NCBI GenBank assembly: GCA_009667805.1
Contig: CM019067.1
Coordinates: 62,230,637-62,294,636 of the forward strand
Origin: Leptobrachium leishanense
Lineage: Eukaryota; Chordata; Amphibia; Anura; Megophryidae
Length of the DNA stretch: 64,000 bases
Reading direction: 5' to 3'
In this document: one piece after another, positions 34,434 to 46,111 of the stretch
How the letters are laid out: each line of letters opens with the position of its first letter
Position numbering within the stretch: the stretch's first letter is position 1
Notes under the pieces: generated by a model
What the model saw: only the letters and a program-made list of their open reading frames with translations
Told to the model about the DNA's origin: nothing
Database searches by the model: none
Program-made: the position numbers and the translations under genes

Positions 34434-35988
34434 CAGGTGAAACTCTAAAAATTTGAATATTGTGCAAAAGTTCTTTTTATTTCAGTAATGCAACTTAAAA
34501 AGTGAAACTAATGAGATCGACTCATAACATGCAAAGCAAGATAGTTCAAGCCGTGATTTGTGATTATGGTTACAGCTCATGAAAACCCCCAAATCCACAA
34601 TCTCAGAAAATTAGAATATTACATGCAATCAATAAAACAAGGATTGTACATAGAACAATATGGGACCTCTGAAAAGTATAAGCTGCATATGTACTTGGTT
34701 TGGGCCCGTTTTGCAGCAATTACTGCCTCAATGCGGCCGGCGTGGCATGGAAGCTGTCAGTCTGTGGCACTGCTGAGGTGTTATGGAAGACCAGGATGCT
34801 TCAATAGCGGCCTTCAGCTCTTCTGCATTGTTCAGTCTCCTGTCTCTCATCTTACTCTTGGCAATTCCCCATAGATTCTCTATGGGGTTCAGGTCAGGCG
34901 AGTTTGCTGGCCAATCAAGCACAGTAATCCCACGGTCATTGAACCAGGTTTTGGTGTTTTTGGCAGTGTGGGCAGGTGCTAAGTCCTGCTGGAAAATGAA
35001 ATCCGCATCCCCGTAAAGCTCGTCTGCGGAAGGAAGCATGAAGTGCTCCAAAATCTCCTGGTAGACGACTGCGTTAGCCCTGGACTTAATGAAGCACAGT
35101 GGACCAACAGCAGATGATATGGCTCCCCAAATCAATGCAGACTGTGGAAACTTCACACTGGACTTCAAGCATCTTGCAGTGTGTGCCTCTCCATTCTTCC
35201 TCCATACTCTGGGTCCTTGGTTTCCAAATGAGATGCAAAAGTTGCTCTCATCAGAAAAGAGGACTTTAGAGCCACTGAGCAACAGACCAGGTCTGTTTTT
35301 CTTTAGCCCAGGTAAGACGCTTCTGACATTGTTTGTTGTTCAGGAGCGGCTTGACAAGCGGAATACGACATTTGAAGCCCATGTCCAGGATCCGTCTGTG
35401 TGTGGTGGCTCTTGATGAACTGACTCCAGCCTCAGTCCTCTCCTTGTGAAAGTCCCCAACACTTTTGAATGGCCTTTTCATGACAATCCTCTCCAGGCTG
35501 CGGTCATCCCTGCTGCTTGTGCACCTTTTTCTTCCACACTTCTCCCTAACACATAACTTTCTATTAAAGTGCTTTGATACAGCTCTTTGGGAACATCCAA
35601 CTTCTTTTGCAATGACCTTTTTGAGGCTTTCCCTCCTTATGGAGGGTGTCAATGATGGTTTTCTGCACAACTGTCAGGTCAGCAGTCTTTCCCATGATTG
35701 TGATTCCTACTGAACCAGACTGAGAGACCATTTAAAGGCTCAGGAACCCTTTGCAGGTGTTATGGCTTAATTAGCTGATTAGAGTGGGACACTTTGAGCC
35801 TAGAATATTGCACCTTTTCACAATGTTCTAATTTTCTGAGATTGTGGATTTGGGCTTTTCATGAGCGGTAACCATAATCCTCACAATTATGACAAATCAC
35901 GGCTTGAACTATTCGTTTCACCTTTTAAGTTGCATTACTGAAATAAATGAACTTTTGCACGATATTCTATTTTTTAGAGTTTCACCTG
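34434..35988 (-). mobile_element. Tc1-like transposon, complete ends, 1555 bp
   Basis: Flanked by TA (34432-34433, 35989-35990), the Tc1/mariner target. Terminal repeats start CAGGTGAAACTC and run about 165-190 bp (34434 to about 34620, and about 35823 to 35988), with internal repeated blocks (ATTAGAATAT, AACTTAAAA-GTGAAAC), an IR/DR-like layout. Each arm has a different small internal deletion. The transposase on the minus strand is broken by frameshifts, so this copy is inactive. Confidence 0.95.
34700..35695 (-). pseudogene. Tc1-like transposase, frameshifted
   Basis: Starts at ATG 35695-35693 (MGKTADLT). After about 28 residues an extra A near 35610 changes frame. The next 134-codon stretch (35266-35670) has the paired-like helix-turn-helix (CSQRAVSKHFNRK) and the GRKRCTSS linker. 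A second indel near 35270 shifts to the catalytic domain (34728-35282), which keeps FSDESNF (D at 35250-35252), FQQDLAPAHT (D at 34983-34985) and NPIENLW (E at 34878-34880), with 34 residues between the last two, the DD34E signature of Tc1. A third indel (about 4 bp) near 34735 truncates the C-terminus. Confidence 0.93.
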
Positions 35989-36362
35989 TATACTCCCTGA
36001 TCCAGTGATGGGTGCTGCCATATTTTGTCCTTTCTAGGCGGAGCTAAATGGAGACAATGACACAGTGATGTGCAATTGGTTCTCATCAGTGTTGTCAACA
36101 CGCCGGCCAATAAAGCGCGTGCAGACTGAGCAGAGGGCTGTCTTGTAGGATAGATAACCGCTCAAAGCACTCTTCTCCCTATGGCATGCAACTGGGATGT
36201 GAGGGATACCGTGTATGTGTGTAGACCCCTGGAAGTCTACATAGTTTTATCTATCTCTACAGCGACATTCTTAACTGACAGCAGCCAATAAGACAATACT
36301 TTTTATAAGCAGCTGCTATTTCACTGAAAATGCATCTTTCTTCAATACATTATGTAGACCAC

Positions 36363-36643
36363 GGATCAGCAACTTTGACCCCTCCAGGTGTTTTGTATCA
36401 TCAGATAGGCTGAGCCTTGTAGAATACACTATCAGGGTTATTCAGAGAGCGTGAAAAGCAGGAGAATGACTGGAGAATGGAAAATTCTAGGTCAAAATAG
36501 CCGATTTGGAAATTGAGATGAAAGGGAGAATTTTTATGGTTTGGCTATTTTTGACCTAGAATTTTTCATTCTTCTGCTTTTCACGCTCTCTGAATAACCC
36601 TGTATATAGGGCCAAAACATCTGGAGGGCAGAGGTTGCTGACC
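36363..36643. mobile_element. AGCAAC-type MITE carrying a nested element
   Basis: Ends GGATCAGCAACTTTGACCCC and the complement of CAGAGGTTGCTGACC are inverted. Interrupted at 36433-36602. Lies about 125 bp upstream of the last tmem64 exon. Confidence 0.7.
36433..36602. mobile_element. CAGGGTTATTCAGAG MITE, short form, nested
   Basis: 170 bp near-perfect palindrome with ends CAGGGTTATTCAGAGAGCGT and its complement, flanked by the 3 bp duplication TAT (36430-36432, 36603-36605). The interior reads GAAAATTCTAGGTCAAAATA and its complement. Confidence 0.92.
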
Positions 36644-36704
36644 TTGTACTAGAGACTTTTAAGCTGTAATGTCCTGATGGAGAAAAATCGTATTTAACGG
36701 TTGA

Positions 36705-36950
<246 letters not shown>

Positions 36951-39659
36951 TTGTTAAAACATTTCGGGTTCTTTTTCATTTTTCCCTCAAATTGCCAAGA
37001 CAAGGTTTTCTCAAGATCACCATTCCTGCTCTCGGGTGCCGAGGAACCCTTTCTGGAGGAATTCTCTGCACACTTTCCATTTAATGAAAATGTCTATTTG
37101 CTACGTCCAGTCTGTTCTGAGATCGATGCGTTGCACTTTCCTGTGTAGCTCTAAAGTAACATCGAGTCTCTTTATTTATTACGACTTTCTTTACCTCTTA
37201 TCAGCTGAAGACTCCAGACTTGTATGAAAGTTTCAATATTCTTTTGTGACTTTTATTTCTTATTTTGTTAGAGATACCTAGGCAGTGTTTTGATAACCGC
37301 AGGACCATTTTCTTCGAAGGGAGACCATTTAAACTTATACCCTACTTAGTGGGACAAAGTGCTCTTAACCCAGATGTTTTTGTTTTTAAATGCGACCAGA
37401 GGTGAAAATGTTTAGATCATCTTCTTCTTTATATGTTGAAGCCATTGCTGCTGGTTATGTCACTACTTTGGATGTAGACCAGTGATTCTTTTTAATTTGA
37501 GATGTTAGTTTCTTTGTTTTTTTTATATTCCTTTTGTGCACCTGTCTGCAACTGCTGTCAACAAAAAAATCCACATTCATCGATTCTTCGTAAAAGTTAA
37601 ATCGAGGTCCACCTCAGACCTGATTTTTATCTTGAGAAATTGAAGAAATCGCCGAGCCCTGCTCATCTAAGACCGGCAGGTCTTTGTATATCATTTTATC
37701 GTTCCCAGTGTGATCCAGCGCCATCTGCGGGAACTAGAACTCTCAAATTCCTGAACTCACTCAAAGAAAACCACCAGAGTGTCTGTGGCCAAAGCTATAG
37801 AGCAGCAGTTCTTCCCTACCCCCCCCCCCCCCCCCGTCATCGTGACTCTAAAACTGGATACTTAATGGAAATATGTGTGGTTGCCGCAATGTACAGTTAC
37901 AGGATATATAATGCACTAGCAAGTTCCGAAGCGTCGTACAATGGGAGAGGCAGGATGACAAATATACATACACGTTAAACACCCAGAAGGCGAGGACCCC
38001 GCTCGTGATCTTACAATCTGAGAGGGGGTGATGTAGTGGCTCCGTTATATTACGCAAGGTTTCACCTGACCAGGTTTGAATAACCAGGTGTGAATTAGGT
38101 CTGGAAAGTTCCCTGTTTTGAGTCCAGTATCTATTATGAATAGCAATATCAGGGCTTATTTTTTTATTTAGTGCTTTTCGTTGTTGTTTTTTTCCCTAGC
38201 AAAATAGGTCTTGACTTCAAGGTTCACAAAAACCTTTAGGAACATGTGTGTACACTTTTTGTGATCATTATTATTATTTTTGTTTGCCTATTTAGGCATA
38301 TCCAAGTGTATTTCATGTATGTATATACGACAATACGCACTGCAAATACTTCTTCTAAATGGGAATATATACATTTTCGGAGAATGCCTCCATGCTACAC
38401 GCAGTACTGCCTGCGACATGTTCTATTGAGTGGCCTTTAACTTTCTATGCTTTTTCGCTTTTCCGACGCCACAGCAAGCTTTAAATTTAGCTTAAAACAC
38501 CTGTTTGCTTGGTTCATTGTGTTCTAATTTCGTATATTCAATATTACTGTACTGGATGTTTTATTTTTTCCCAAATCTTCCTTTTGCATGTTTTTCATAA
38601 ACGTCAGCGGAAAGAAATGACACAAAGGACGTTAAAGCTCCGATTTTAACTCAGGATTATGGAAGAGAACAAATGTGAAATTTTGTGAGCAGTTTTATTC
38701 CAATTGTGAAAGATGGTTGGGGGGGGGGGATTTATCTGTTTGCTATTTGACTTTGCAGAATGTATTTTTTTTTTCTTCTTCTTCCAAATTGGGGTTTGCT
38801 GTGATACAGGTTTGACTATTGGTTGCATACAGGCAGAGTCAGGAGTCAGAAAACTCTGATACATATAGGACACTCAATTACTGATTCAATTGCAGACCAT
38901 ATGGGGGTCTTAATGACCCTGATTAATACCTTCACCTTGAAGTAGTGTTTCAAAAACCAATGCTTACATAGAAAACCACTGTAAATTATCCTACATTACC
39001 TATGGCACTTTCCCTTTGCATGTACACACCTACACACAATCTGAATATGCTGTGAGATCATTACAGTGCATTTGGAAACTGTATGCACCTTCTTGATAGG
39101 TTGAGGGCTCCCTCTGCTGGTCTTTCATGGTACTGCTGCAAGTCTCAGAAATGCAATGTTTGGTCAGAGAGTTACATTGGATAGATAGAAAATTATTTTG
39201 CAATCCTCCAGAATACATCCGTATCGAGTTAACGATCTCAGGCACCTAATGGTACATTTTGAAGATGGTAGTGAGTGACCAGGTTAATAATGGATTCATC
39301 TTTTTTTTTTTCTTTTATATTTGTAACTTGACATTGTATTTTCTAGCTCAAATCAAGATTTTTTTAATATAATATATAATTAAAATTCTAATTTTCTTTT
39401 TAAAAGAATTAAGACAAATTTTGTCATCCTTATACGGTTTATAATAAATTCAATCCACTTTAAATGGGGGTGGGGTGTGATGGCAACACTACAGATTTTA
39501 TATATTCTTGCATACATAGCGTTTGACCAGGTTGTGCAAGCAAACGTACAATATCTGTTCAATCATTGGCTAAATGTAAGCATCTTGGTTGATTTGTAGT
39601 GCATTTATTAACTCCATGGTGGTTCAAAAGTCCAAAGAAAATACAGGACTGGAGTTGAG

Positions 39660-39870
39660 AAACACTGGTCTTGAACATCTGTTCCCAACTCTTTTCCTCA
39701 ACTTCCCCTAACAGGCCAGGTTTTAGGGATCACCTTTGGGAAATGCAATCACCTGCAATCACTGCGCAGCAAATCCTATCACCTGTGCTGTGCTTCAGAC
39801 ATCTACAAACCTGGCCTGTTAGGGGGACTTGAGGACCACATTCCTCAACTCATGACCGCCACATCTAGTT
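39660..39870. mobile_element. MITE (TCCTCAA...TAACAGGCCAGG family)
   Basis: Palindromic: CCCTAACAGGCCAGGTTTTA on the left against AAACCTGGCCTGTTAGGG on the right, with the shared core TCACCTGTGCTGTGCTTCA. Other copies are at 20884-21060 (mirrored in the other arm) and 52225-52408. Ends lack a clean TSD. Confidence 0.65.
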
Positions 39871-40953
39871 TTTTTACTAGAAGAGTAAGGTTGGCTGGCT
39901 GTTTGGTTTTAGCCCAGTTATGGACTTTTAACACTGAATGGAGATGGTCCCATTCCAAAATGTAAAATTTACATGTGTCCCCCTCCTCTAGAATTCAGTG
40001 GTGAGGGAGTATGGGGTGGGGGAACCTTGCTCAGGAGATTAATGGCTCAGATGGATTCCAGCCCTGGGCTCTTGGAGGTTTTTAGGATTTGGGAACACTT
40101 GGATTTGTTTAGTATTGAACATGGGATAAGTAAATACAATTAATGAGTACCAGTCCCGCTGGATATGCTTGGCTGCCTGGAGAATATGTGGGACAAGATT
40201 GGGAGAAAATCGAACGTGAAACCACTTCTATACCTGCATACAGGGCATGGATTCAATCGGAAAACAAAGCCTTTTTAAAACGAGTGGTAATGTGGACTTT
40301 AAAGCAGTTGACCGCTACCTATGGCCCATAGGCCGTAGAAGGCCTTCTCCCTGACACTTTAAAGCCCCTTTGTGTCCATAAGATCACGAACATCCAGTCT
40401 CAGCACCTACAGCCGGTGTTGTCTCATTCAGCTGAAGAATGAGACGTTGCACTTTGTACGAGCGTAAGCCTTGTGTGCATTGGTCAGTGTACCAGCGATC
40501 CCAAGGTGATTCTTAATATCTGGTCCGTTAGGGGGAGTTCAGGAAAAGGGTTGGGAACCCCTGTTCAAGGCCAGTGTTTCTCAACTGTGCACTTGGCGTT
40601 AGGTCTGTTCTTCCCCGCTCCTTACACGGCTGTGAGTTGGGATGCGTGGTGGAAACGAAGTTGCTTATAAACAATCTCGATTTTGATCTTCGCGCAGTTT
40701 AGTCGGTAACTCCCTAATTTGGCAGCCTGATGTGATTTTAACATATAAAATTATCCCAAGATGAGGAGCTGCCTGTGCAACGGGTAAAGGGTTTTTCTAG
40801 TCATCTTTCTGCTGCTGCAAGTGGAAACTTAAACACAAATCCACGTTTTATCCCTTCCTTGAGGTTTCTTTTACAGGGACACTATATGGAAGGTGTGTGG
40901 GTGTATAACAGAGCTGCAATTCAATAAAACTCCCAGCTAGAAGTGTCTAGACT

Positions 40954-41062
40954 AGGGGTCTGCAACCTTGGAGCTCCATATGTTTTGGAACTACACCTCC
41001 CATGAGGCTCCACCAAGCTAATGAGTGGCTGAGCATCATGGGAACTGTAGTTACACATTTTC
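40954..41062. mobile_element. AGCAAC-type MITE fragment
   Basis: GGGGTCTGCAACCTTGGAGC...GTTTTGGAACTACACCTCCC and CATCATGGGAACTGTAGTT. The right end is missing. Same family as 36363. Confidence 0.65.
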
Positions 41063-41771
41063 TGAGCTGTTAATCTTGTTAGAAAAATCTTGGTTGTAAA
41101 TAAGTTCCTCTTACAAGTTGCCCTTGATCTAAATTATGTTTTCATTAACCTAAATGGCCTGACTATTGATTATTTGTATTTAATGTTGACAAACTTCTTT
41201 TGATAGACGGGGCAGCACAATGCCTAAATTCCCCCCCCCCCCCGGACGCCTGCCCTAATAAATCGTTTGCTGTTTAAATGTTCGTCGCCTGCATTATCTA
41301 TTCTAGTGCAATTCCATTGTGTTACAACTTTAAGGAGCATTCTGACGCCTGGTGCAGGCATTTCTTTTATTTTTCTTTGTGTATTCTCTGTCCCTGCATG
41401 GGTGGTTGGTTTCATCATGGACATAGTTTTTATTTTGGTCCAATTTTACTCCCCCTTCCCCATATTTCCCTCCCTTTGGGGGTGGGGGAACCGAAACAAC
41501 AAAACAATCCCCCAAATGAAAATGACAAGTTTCCTTGTGCTGACTCTCCCTCTTGATTCTTTTTCCTTTGAAACTGGACCTTTGTGCAATTCTTCATCAG
41601 GTTCGTATGGTAAAAGTGCGTTTTAAAAATCTGGCGTGTTCGTTACGGGCGATGTTTTTTAAGTAAGAGTAATTTTATGCATTCTGCTTGTAATATGTGC
41701 AATTGAAAGGGAAATTGGTTTAAAATGTATTTTCAATCATAGTTTTATATATGAATTCTTGAAATTCTCTA

Positions 41772-41850
41772 AATAAACCTTATGCAAATGTATTTATTTC
41801 TAGAATGTGTCCTGCATTCTGTATGTTGTGTGTCTGTTTGTATAAATAAA
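41772..41850 (+). terminator. tmem64: Candidate poly-A signals
   Basis: AATAAA at 41772-41777 is followed within 35-70 bases by the GT-rich stretch TGTATGTTGTGTGTCTGTTT, the usual order for cleavage and polyadenylation. A second AATAAA lies at 41845-41850. Confidence 0.5.
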
Positions 41851-41928
41851 GCCTGGCTCCACAAAATCAAGATACGGGGAAAATGTGACGCTAAAATAAC
41901 ATGACAGGATAATGTTTTCTAGATAAAG

Positions 41929-41951
41929 TATATATATATATATATATATAT
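41929..41951. repeat. (TA)n microsatellite
   Basis: About eleven TA units. Longer TA runs lie at 63837-63872, and a mixed one at 53970-53998. Confidence 0.9.
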
Positions 41952-42010
41952 TGTGCATCGGTCTTGGGCAGGAGTCTTAAGTTTTTAAAACCCACCACAA
42001 TCTGGACAGT

Positions 42011-42785
42011 CAGGGTTATTCAAAGAGAATCGAAAAGTCACCGCACGTTCGGCGACTTTTCGTTCTCTTCAATTCGGTGCGATTTGGCGATTCCATTTCG
42101 GCAACCCTGCGGTGTATTCAGCAAGCACCACAGGGCTGTCGTAGTGCAGGGAAAAGCTGCCGCAAACTCACAGCAAAACCCAGGCGAATGCACACCGAAA
42201 CGGGCAAAAACATCTGGATTAACCTCTCCGGTGTAACCCGAGCAGGAGCTGATCAGAGCGCAGAGCAGCCGCCAGAACCGCTGTTTGCAAACAAACTACT
42301 GAGCAAAATGTCTGAAATTTACATATAAGTCCAATGAATGATACTAAAAAGGACTGTTACAGAAAAAAGAAACGTTAAAAAAAAGGAAGTTTTTTTTGCA
42401 AAAAGATCCTAAAAAGAAAATCTATTATAATATTCTGCAGTAAAAAGTCTTAAACTGTTGATTAGATATTCTCGTTTTAATTCAATATTTTTAACATTGA
42501 AGCCTCTGGGATTCGCCTGAATAAACCTGTCGAATGAAACCACCGAACAGCAGGGCACTTCAGGAACCTTTCACTGCTGGTTTTGCTCTCTGAATAGCCG
42601 AAGCATGGCTTCTCTATGGGCATTTCACTGCCCTCGAACAGGCACCGTATGTGCAGGCAATTCGCCAACATTTGGCGAGCTGCCTGCTCTCTGAATAGCC
42701 GAATGGTCAGGAAAGGTAACCGTACCCTGAATTTCAGCGTTCGGTTACCTTTCGCCAGCAATTCGGATCTTTTTGAATAACCCTG
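42011..42785. mobile_element. CAGGGTTATTC element, long form
   Basis: Ends CAGGGTTATTCAAAGAGAAT and the complement of TTTTTGAATAACCCTG, flanked by the 3 bp duplication AGT (42008-42010, 42786-42788). 775 bp, related to 31891 (inverted) and 52487. Non-coding. Confidence 0.87.
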
Positions 42786-42788
42786 AGT

Positions 42789-43665
42789 GGGTAACAAATC
42801 ATGCTATGTTTTCAAGGCTAGATGCCAAGTCGAGTGTAAATTTAAAGGGAGATGTTACGTGTTCCCAATGTATATTCACGTGGTCACATTGCCCTGAGTT
42901 CCCCCATTCCCTTCGCAGGGGCTTTGAGGGCTTATTTGGCCTTCCTAGTACAGGGGCTTAGTCCTGCCCAAAATATTGCCCTATATTGTAAGGTTAAGCG
43001 GGGGTTGACTGACAACTAATGGGGCCCCTTGTACCACACCTATACAACGCAACACCCACATGTATATTGTCGTGTTAACTGATTAAAGAATTTTCTTCAC
43101 ACAATTTTAAGAAAACCCACTCAGGCCCACCAGCAAATTGGGGAATTCATTATGCCTCCTCCACACTTACAGACTACAACCACTGCTGCGGCAGCCATCA
43201 CCCACCCCTGGCAGCGACGGCTGCACCGTGACACAGGGGAGAAGCTTCCAATCACTTCTCAGGTGATTTATAAGATTCTGTACGTTACTGATACACTTGT
43301 ACACACTCCATTATAGAGCACCACAGCAATAATTCTCACTGTAATGTACAGTGTGTGTGTGAGCGTATCACAGAGCTCCACAGCAATAAAACTGAAAAAA
43401 CATTATATTTAACTTATAAACTTTACTTTGATAAATAAGGTATTTTATTAAAATGTATTTAATAAATTTTAATAAAATAAAGTTAAAATATAAGTTTTTA
43501 TATTAAAATATATGAAAAAATGAGTGCAGCAGAATTGTTAAATTTATAATCTATTATAAAGCAAAATATAAATGATTTCATTTGTTTTTATACATAATCA
43601 GATTCTGGCCTTTCCACTTCAACCGTCCTTGTAGCACTTATGGAGCCGGAGATAGAGGGGTCTAA
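42789..43665. other. Intergenic, no gene seen
   Basis: AT-rich at 43395-43600. A single satellite unit (ATCACAGAGCTCCACAGCAA) at about 43320-43395 matches the hAT element at 25594. Nothing else is recognised. Confidence 0.6.
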
Positions 43666-44091
43666 GGCTAGGGTCAGACTAACGCATTTTTCACGTTGTC
43701 CGTGAAAAAGTGCGTTCGAACGAATGGACTTATTTTTTCACGGAATACGCAATAGCGGTCATACGATGCGCAGTTTCATCCGTGATTTTGTACGGATCAT
43801 CAATAAAACACTTTTTGGGTCCTGACGTTATGTTGGCCGGACATTAGCAGCGTCTGACGTCTCCCAATCACGCACACACGCCGCTAGTGGACGCAGCGCA
43901 CTCTGTACGTCAGTACTAGTGGTTTCACGTTCTCGAAAAAATGCGTTTGTTTGCCGCTTGCGTTGCGCGGCCGCACTTTTGTGCGACCGTACTTCGTATA
44001 TTGGCCGTCATTGCCCGGCATCTGCTGCTAGCACTGCCGTGATTATGTGCGGCTGCACGCGCGTTCGCACTGCCTCAGTCTGACCCTAGCC
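43666..44091. mobile_element. Harbinger-like MITE (GGCTAGGGTCAGAC family)
   Basis: Ends GGCTAGGGTCAGACTAACGC and the complement of CTCAGTCTGACCCTAGCC, flanked by TAA on both sides. The interior has a CGTACTTCGTATATTGGCCG block shared with 1632, 46287, 57851 and 61120. Confidence 0.85.
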
Positions 44092-44559
44092 TAAAGGACC
44101 ACAACATCTCCTGTAATGGGATTTCTCTGCTGGGTAGGGGGAATCCCAGATCAGCGCGCGCATGCACAATGACTCCTGCAGCCTGGGGGGCCACCCTGCA
44201 CCAAGCGTTGCAAGATGGGCATGGAGCAGGGCACAACAAGACGTGCACTGAGCCTCCTGCGTGCAGGGGAGGGAATTGCCATGACGCTCCATGCTCATTC
44301 GTACACTGTGGGCAACAAGTCCAATCCGCCCTCCCGGAACACCCAATGAGTCGGTCCGCCCCTGGGGTTAATTCTCAGCTGACGGCTGATTTGACTGCCT
44401 TGTCTTTTATATAGTACTGTGGTCTCCTCTTGACTGGAAGCAGCAAAGGAGGAGACAAACTCTGAATTCCTGAAGGGAAAGTACAAACTCTATTTTTGCT
44501 GATTTTATTGGTAAGCTTCTTAGCTGGCCAGTATTCTAACGAGGGGAGAAAATGTTTAC

Positions 44560-45354
44560 TAAAGGGGTTATTCAGAGATCACTGATATTTCAATGCTCTT
44601 TCGGCAACCTCAATCCCCAGACAATGCTGTGAAATCCGCATCCCCCGAAGAGTCCCTGAAGTGCGCCAAATCGCTCCACTGCACGCAGCCGATAAACCTG
44701 CTGAACGCAGCCAATAAACCTGCCGAACGCAGCCGAAAAACTGCTGAAAAATTGACTGACTTAATACCACCAAATGCACCCAAGGACCCGCCGAACGCTG
44801 CTGGAAAAAAGCCAAACGGATTAAAAAAAAAATGTTTAAAAGGACGTTTTTAAAAAATAATAATGCATGGAAATATAATATATAAGGTCCTATGAATAAC
44901 AATAAAAAGGTCTGTTACAGAATAAAAAAAAAACACCTTTTAAAAAAAAATCTGAATTAAATTCGCTGAAAAATGTCAATTTTTTTTAAAAAAAGGACTT
45001 TTTGCTGCAAATGAAAATAATAAACCGTTGAATAAATATTAAAAATGCCTAATTTTTTTTTTCATTCAAACCTAGGGGGATTCGCCTTTTTAAATCTGTC
45101 GAACGAAACCACTGCAAATCTGGGCGATTTGCCAACTTTGCTCTTCGGCATTCTCTGCATAGATTAACTATTACTTCGATATGTGGAATTTCACTGCTGC
45201 CGAAGGTCGCCATAGTTTGCTGGCAATTCGCCAATATTTGGCAAATCGCCAGCTTTTTTGAATAGCCAAATGGCCACAAAATTGCACCGTACAGGGAAAC
45301 TCGCCATTCAGTGCAATTCGGTGGCAAGCTCCACACTCTGAATTAACCCCCTTT
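44560..45354. mobile_element. GGGGTTATTCAGAG palindromic element
   Basis: Ends AAAGGGGTTATTCAGAG and the near complement CTCTGAATTAACCCCCTTT. Non-coding. The interior has repeated CTGCCGAACGCAGCC-type words. It resembles the degenerate stretch at 27195-27915. The TSD is unclear (possibly TA). Confidence 0.6.
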
Positions 45355-45644
45355 AGTCTTTGAATGAGGAGTAGGCTTTTGATTTATACTTGTTTATTTC
45401 ACTCTGCCTGTGCCGTGACTAGAAAATAAAGTAAAACCCTCAAACAAACAGTGAATGGTCTGTGCAATGGTTATGATATTATCTATATCTCCAGATAATG
45501 CAGTATTTTGTGCTGTTTGGGCATTTATCCTTTTCTCTGAAGGATATTTTAAAGGCTGAAATTAAACAAAAAGTACACAGCCTCCCCCTAGTGGTAAAAA
45601 GCTCACCTACAGTTGCAAGAAAATATCAATTCTCAAGCGCATGT

Positions 45645-45725
45645 TTATTTATTAATTTATAAAGTATTTCACCAGGAAGGATACATTGAGATTTCTCTCG
45701 TTTTCAAATATGTCCCGGGTATGTG
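45645..45725 (-). mobile_element. LINE 3' tail fragment
   Basis: TTTATTTATTAATTTATAAAG followed by ACCAGGAAGGATACATTGAG and ATTTCTCTCGTTTTCAA matches the tail of the LINE at 6772-6850 (first 20 bases quoted only in part). Confidence 0.75.
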
Positions 45726-46111
45726 ATTCTTAGGAAATGGCTGTGATATTTTTTCACATTAACCCCATAGTGACAAGGTTGTTTTACCGTTGTCAGTCTG
45801 AAAGTGCCCACTGCTGTTTTTACGTTTCTGCGCTGTTTGTGTTTAGGTCTACTTTTCCTCTTACTCGTTTATGGAACCCACACATATTATACACCGTTTT
45901 TCCAGCCATTAAACGGACTTTCTAAAGATACCATTATTTCCATCATAACATATAAATTACTATAAAAAAATATGAAAAATGGAGAAAAAAAACCACTTTT
46001 TGAACTTTTGACCCCCAAAATCTACAACCTCAAAAAAAGACCACGGCTGTATAGTTTCTAAATTTTGTCCTGAGTTTACAAATACCCAATTTTTACATGT
46101 TTTTGCTTTTA

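Larger units (their letters stand above)
36951..41800 (+). other. tmem64: Probable tmem64 3' UTR
   Basis: It follows the stop codon without a clear earlier poly-A signal and ends at AATAAA 41772-41777, beyond which GT-rich sequence (41813-41842) is found. A long 3' UTR is plausible for this gene, but no transcript is visible here. It contains a LINE-tail-like piece (about 37890-38045), a MITE (39660-39870), a fragment (40519-40600), an AGCAAC MITE (40954-41062) and poly-C runs (37819-37835, 41231-41243). Confidence 0.45.

Noticed and set aside
34783..35415. Plus-strand frames across the Tc1 element
   Set aside because: They are antisense to the transposase, which is identified by its DD34E residues on the minus strand.
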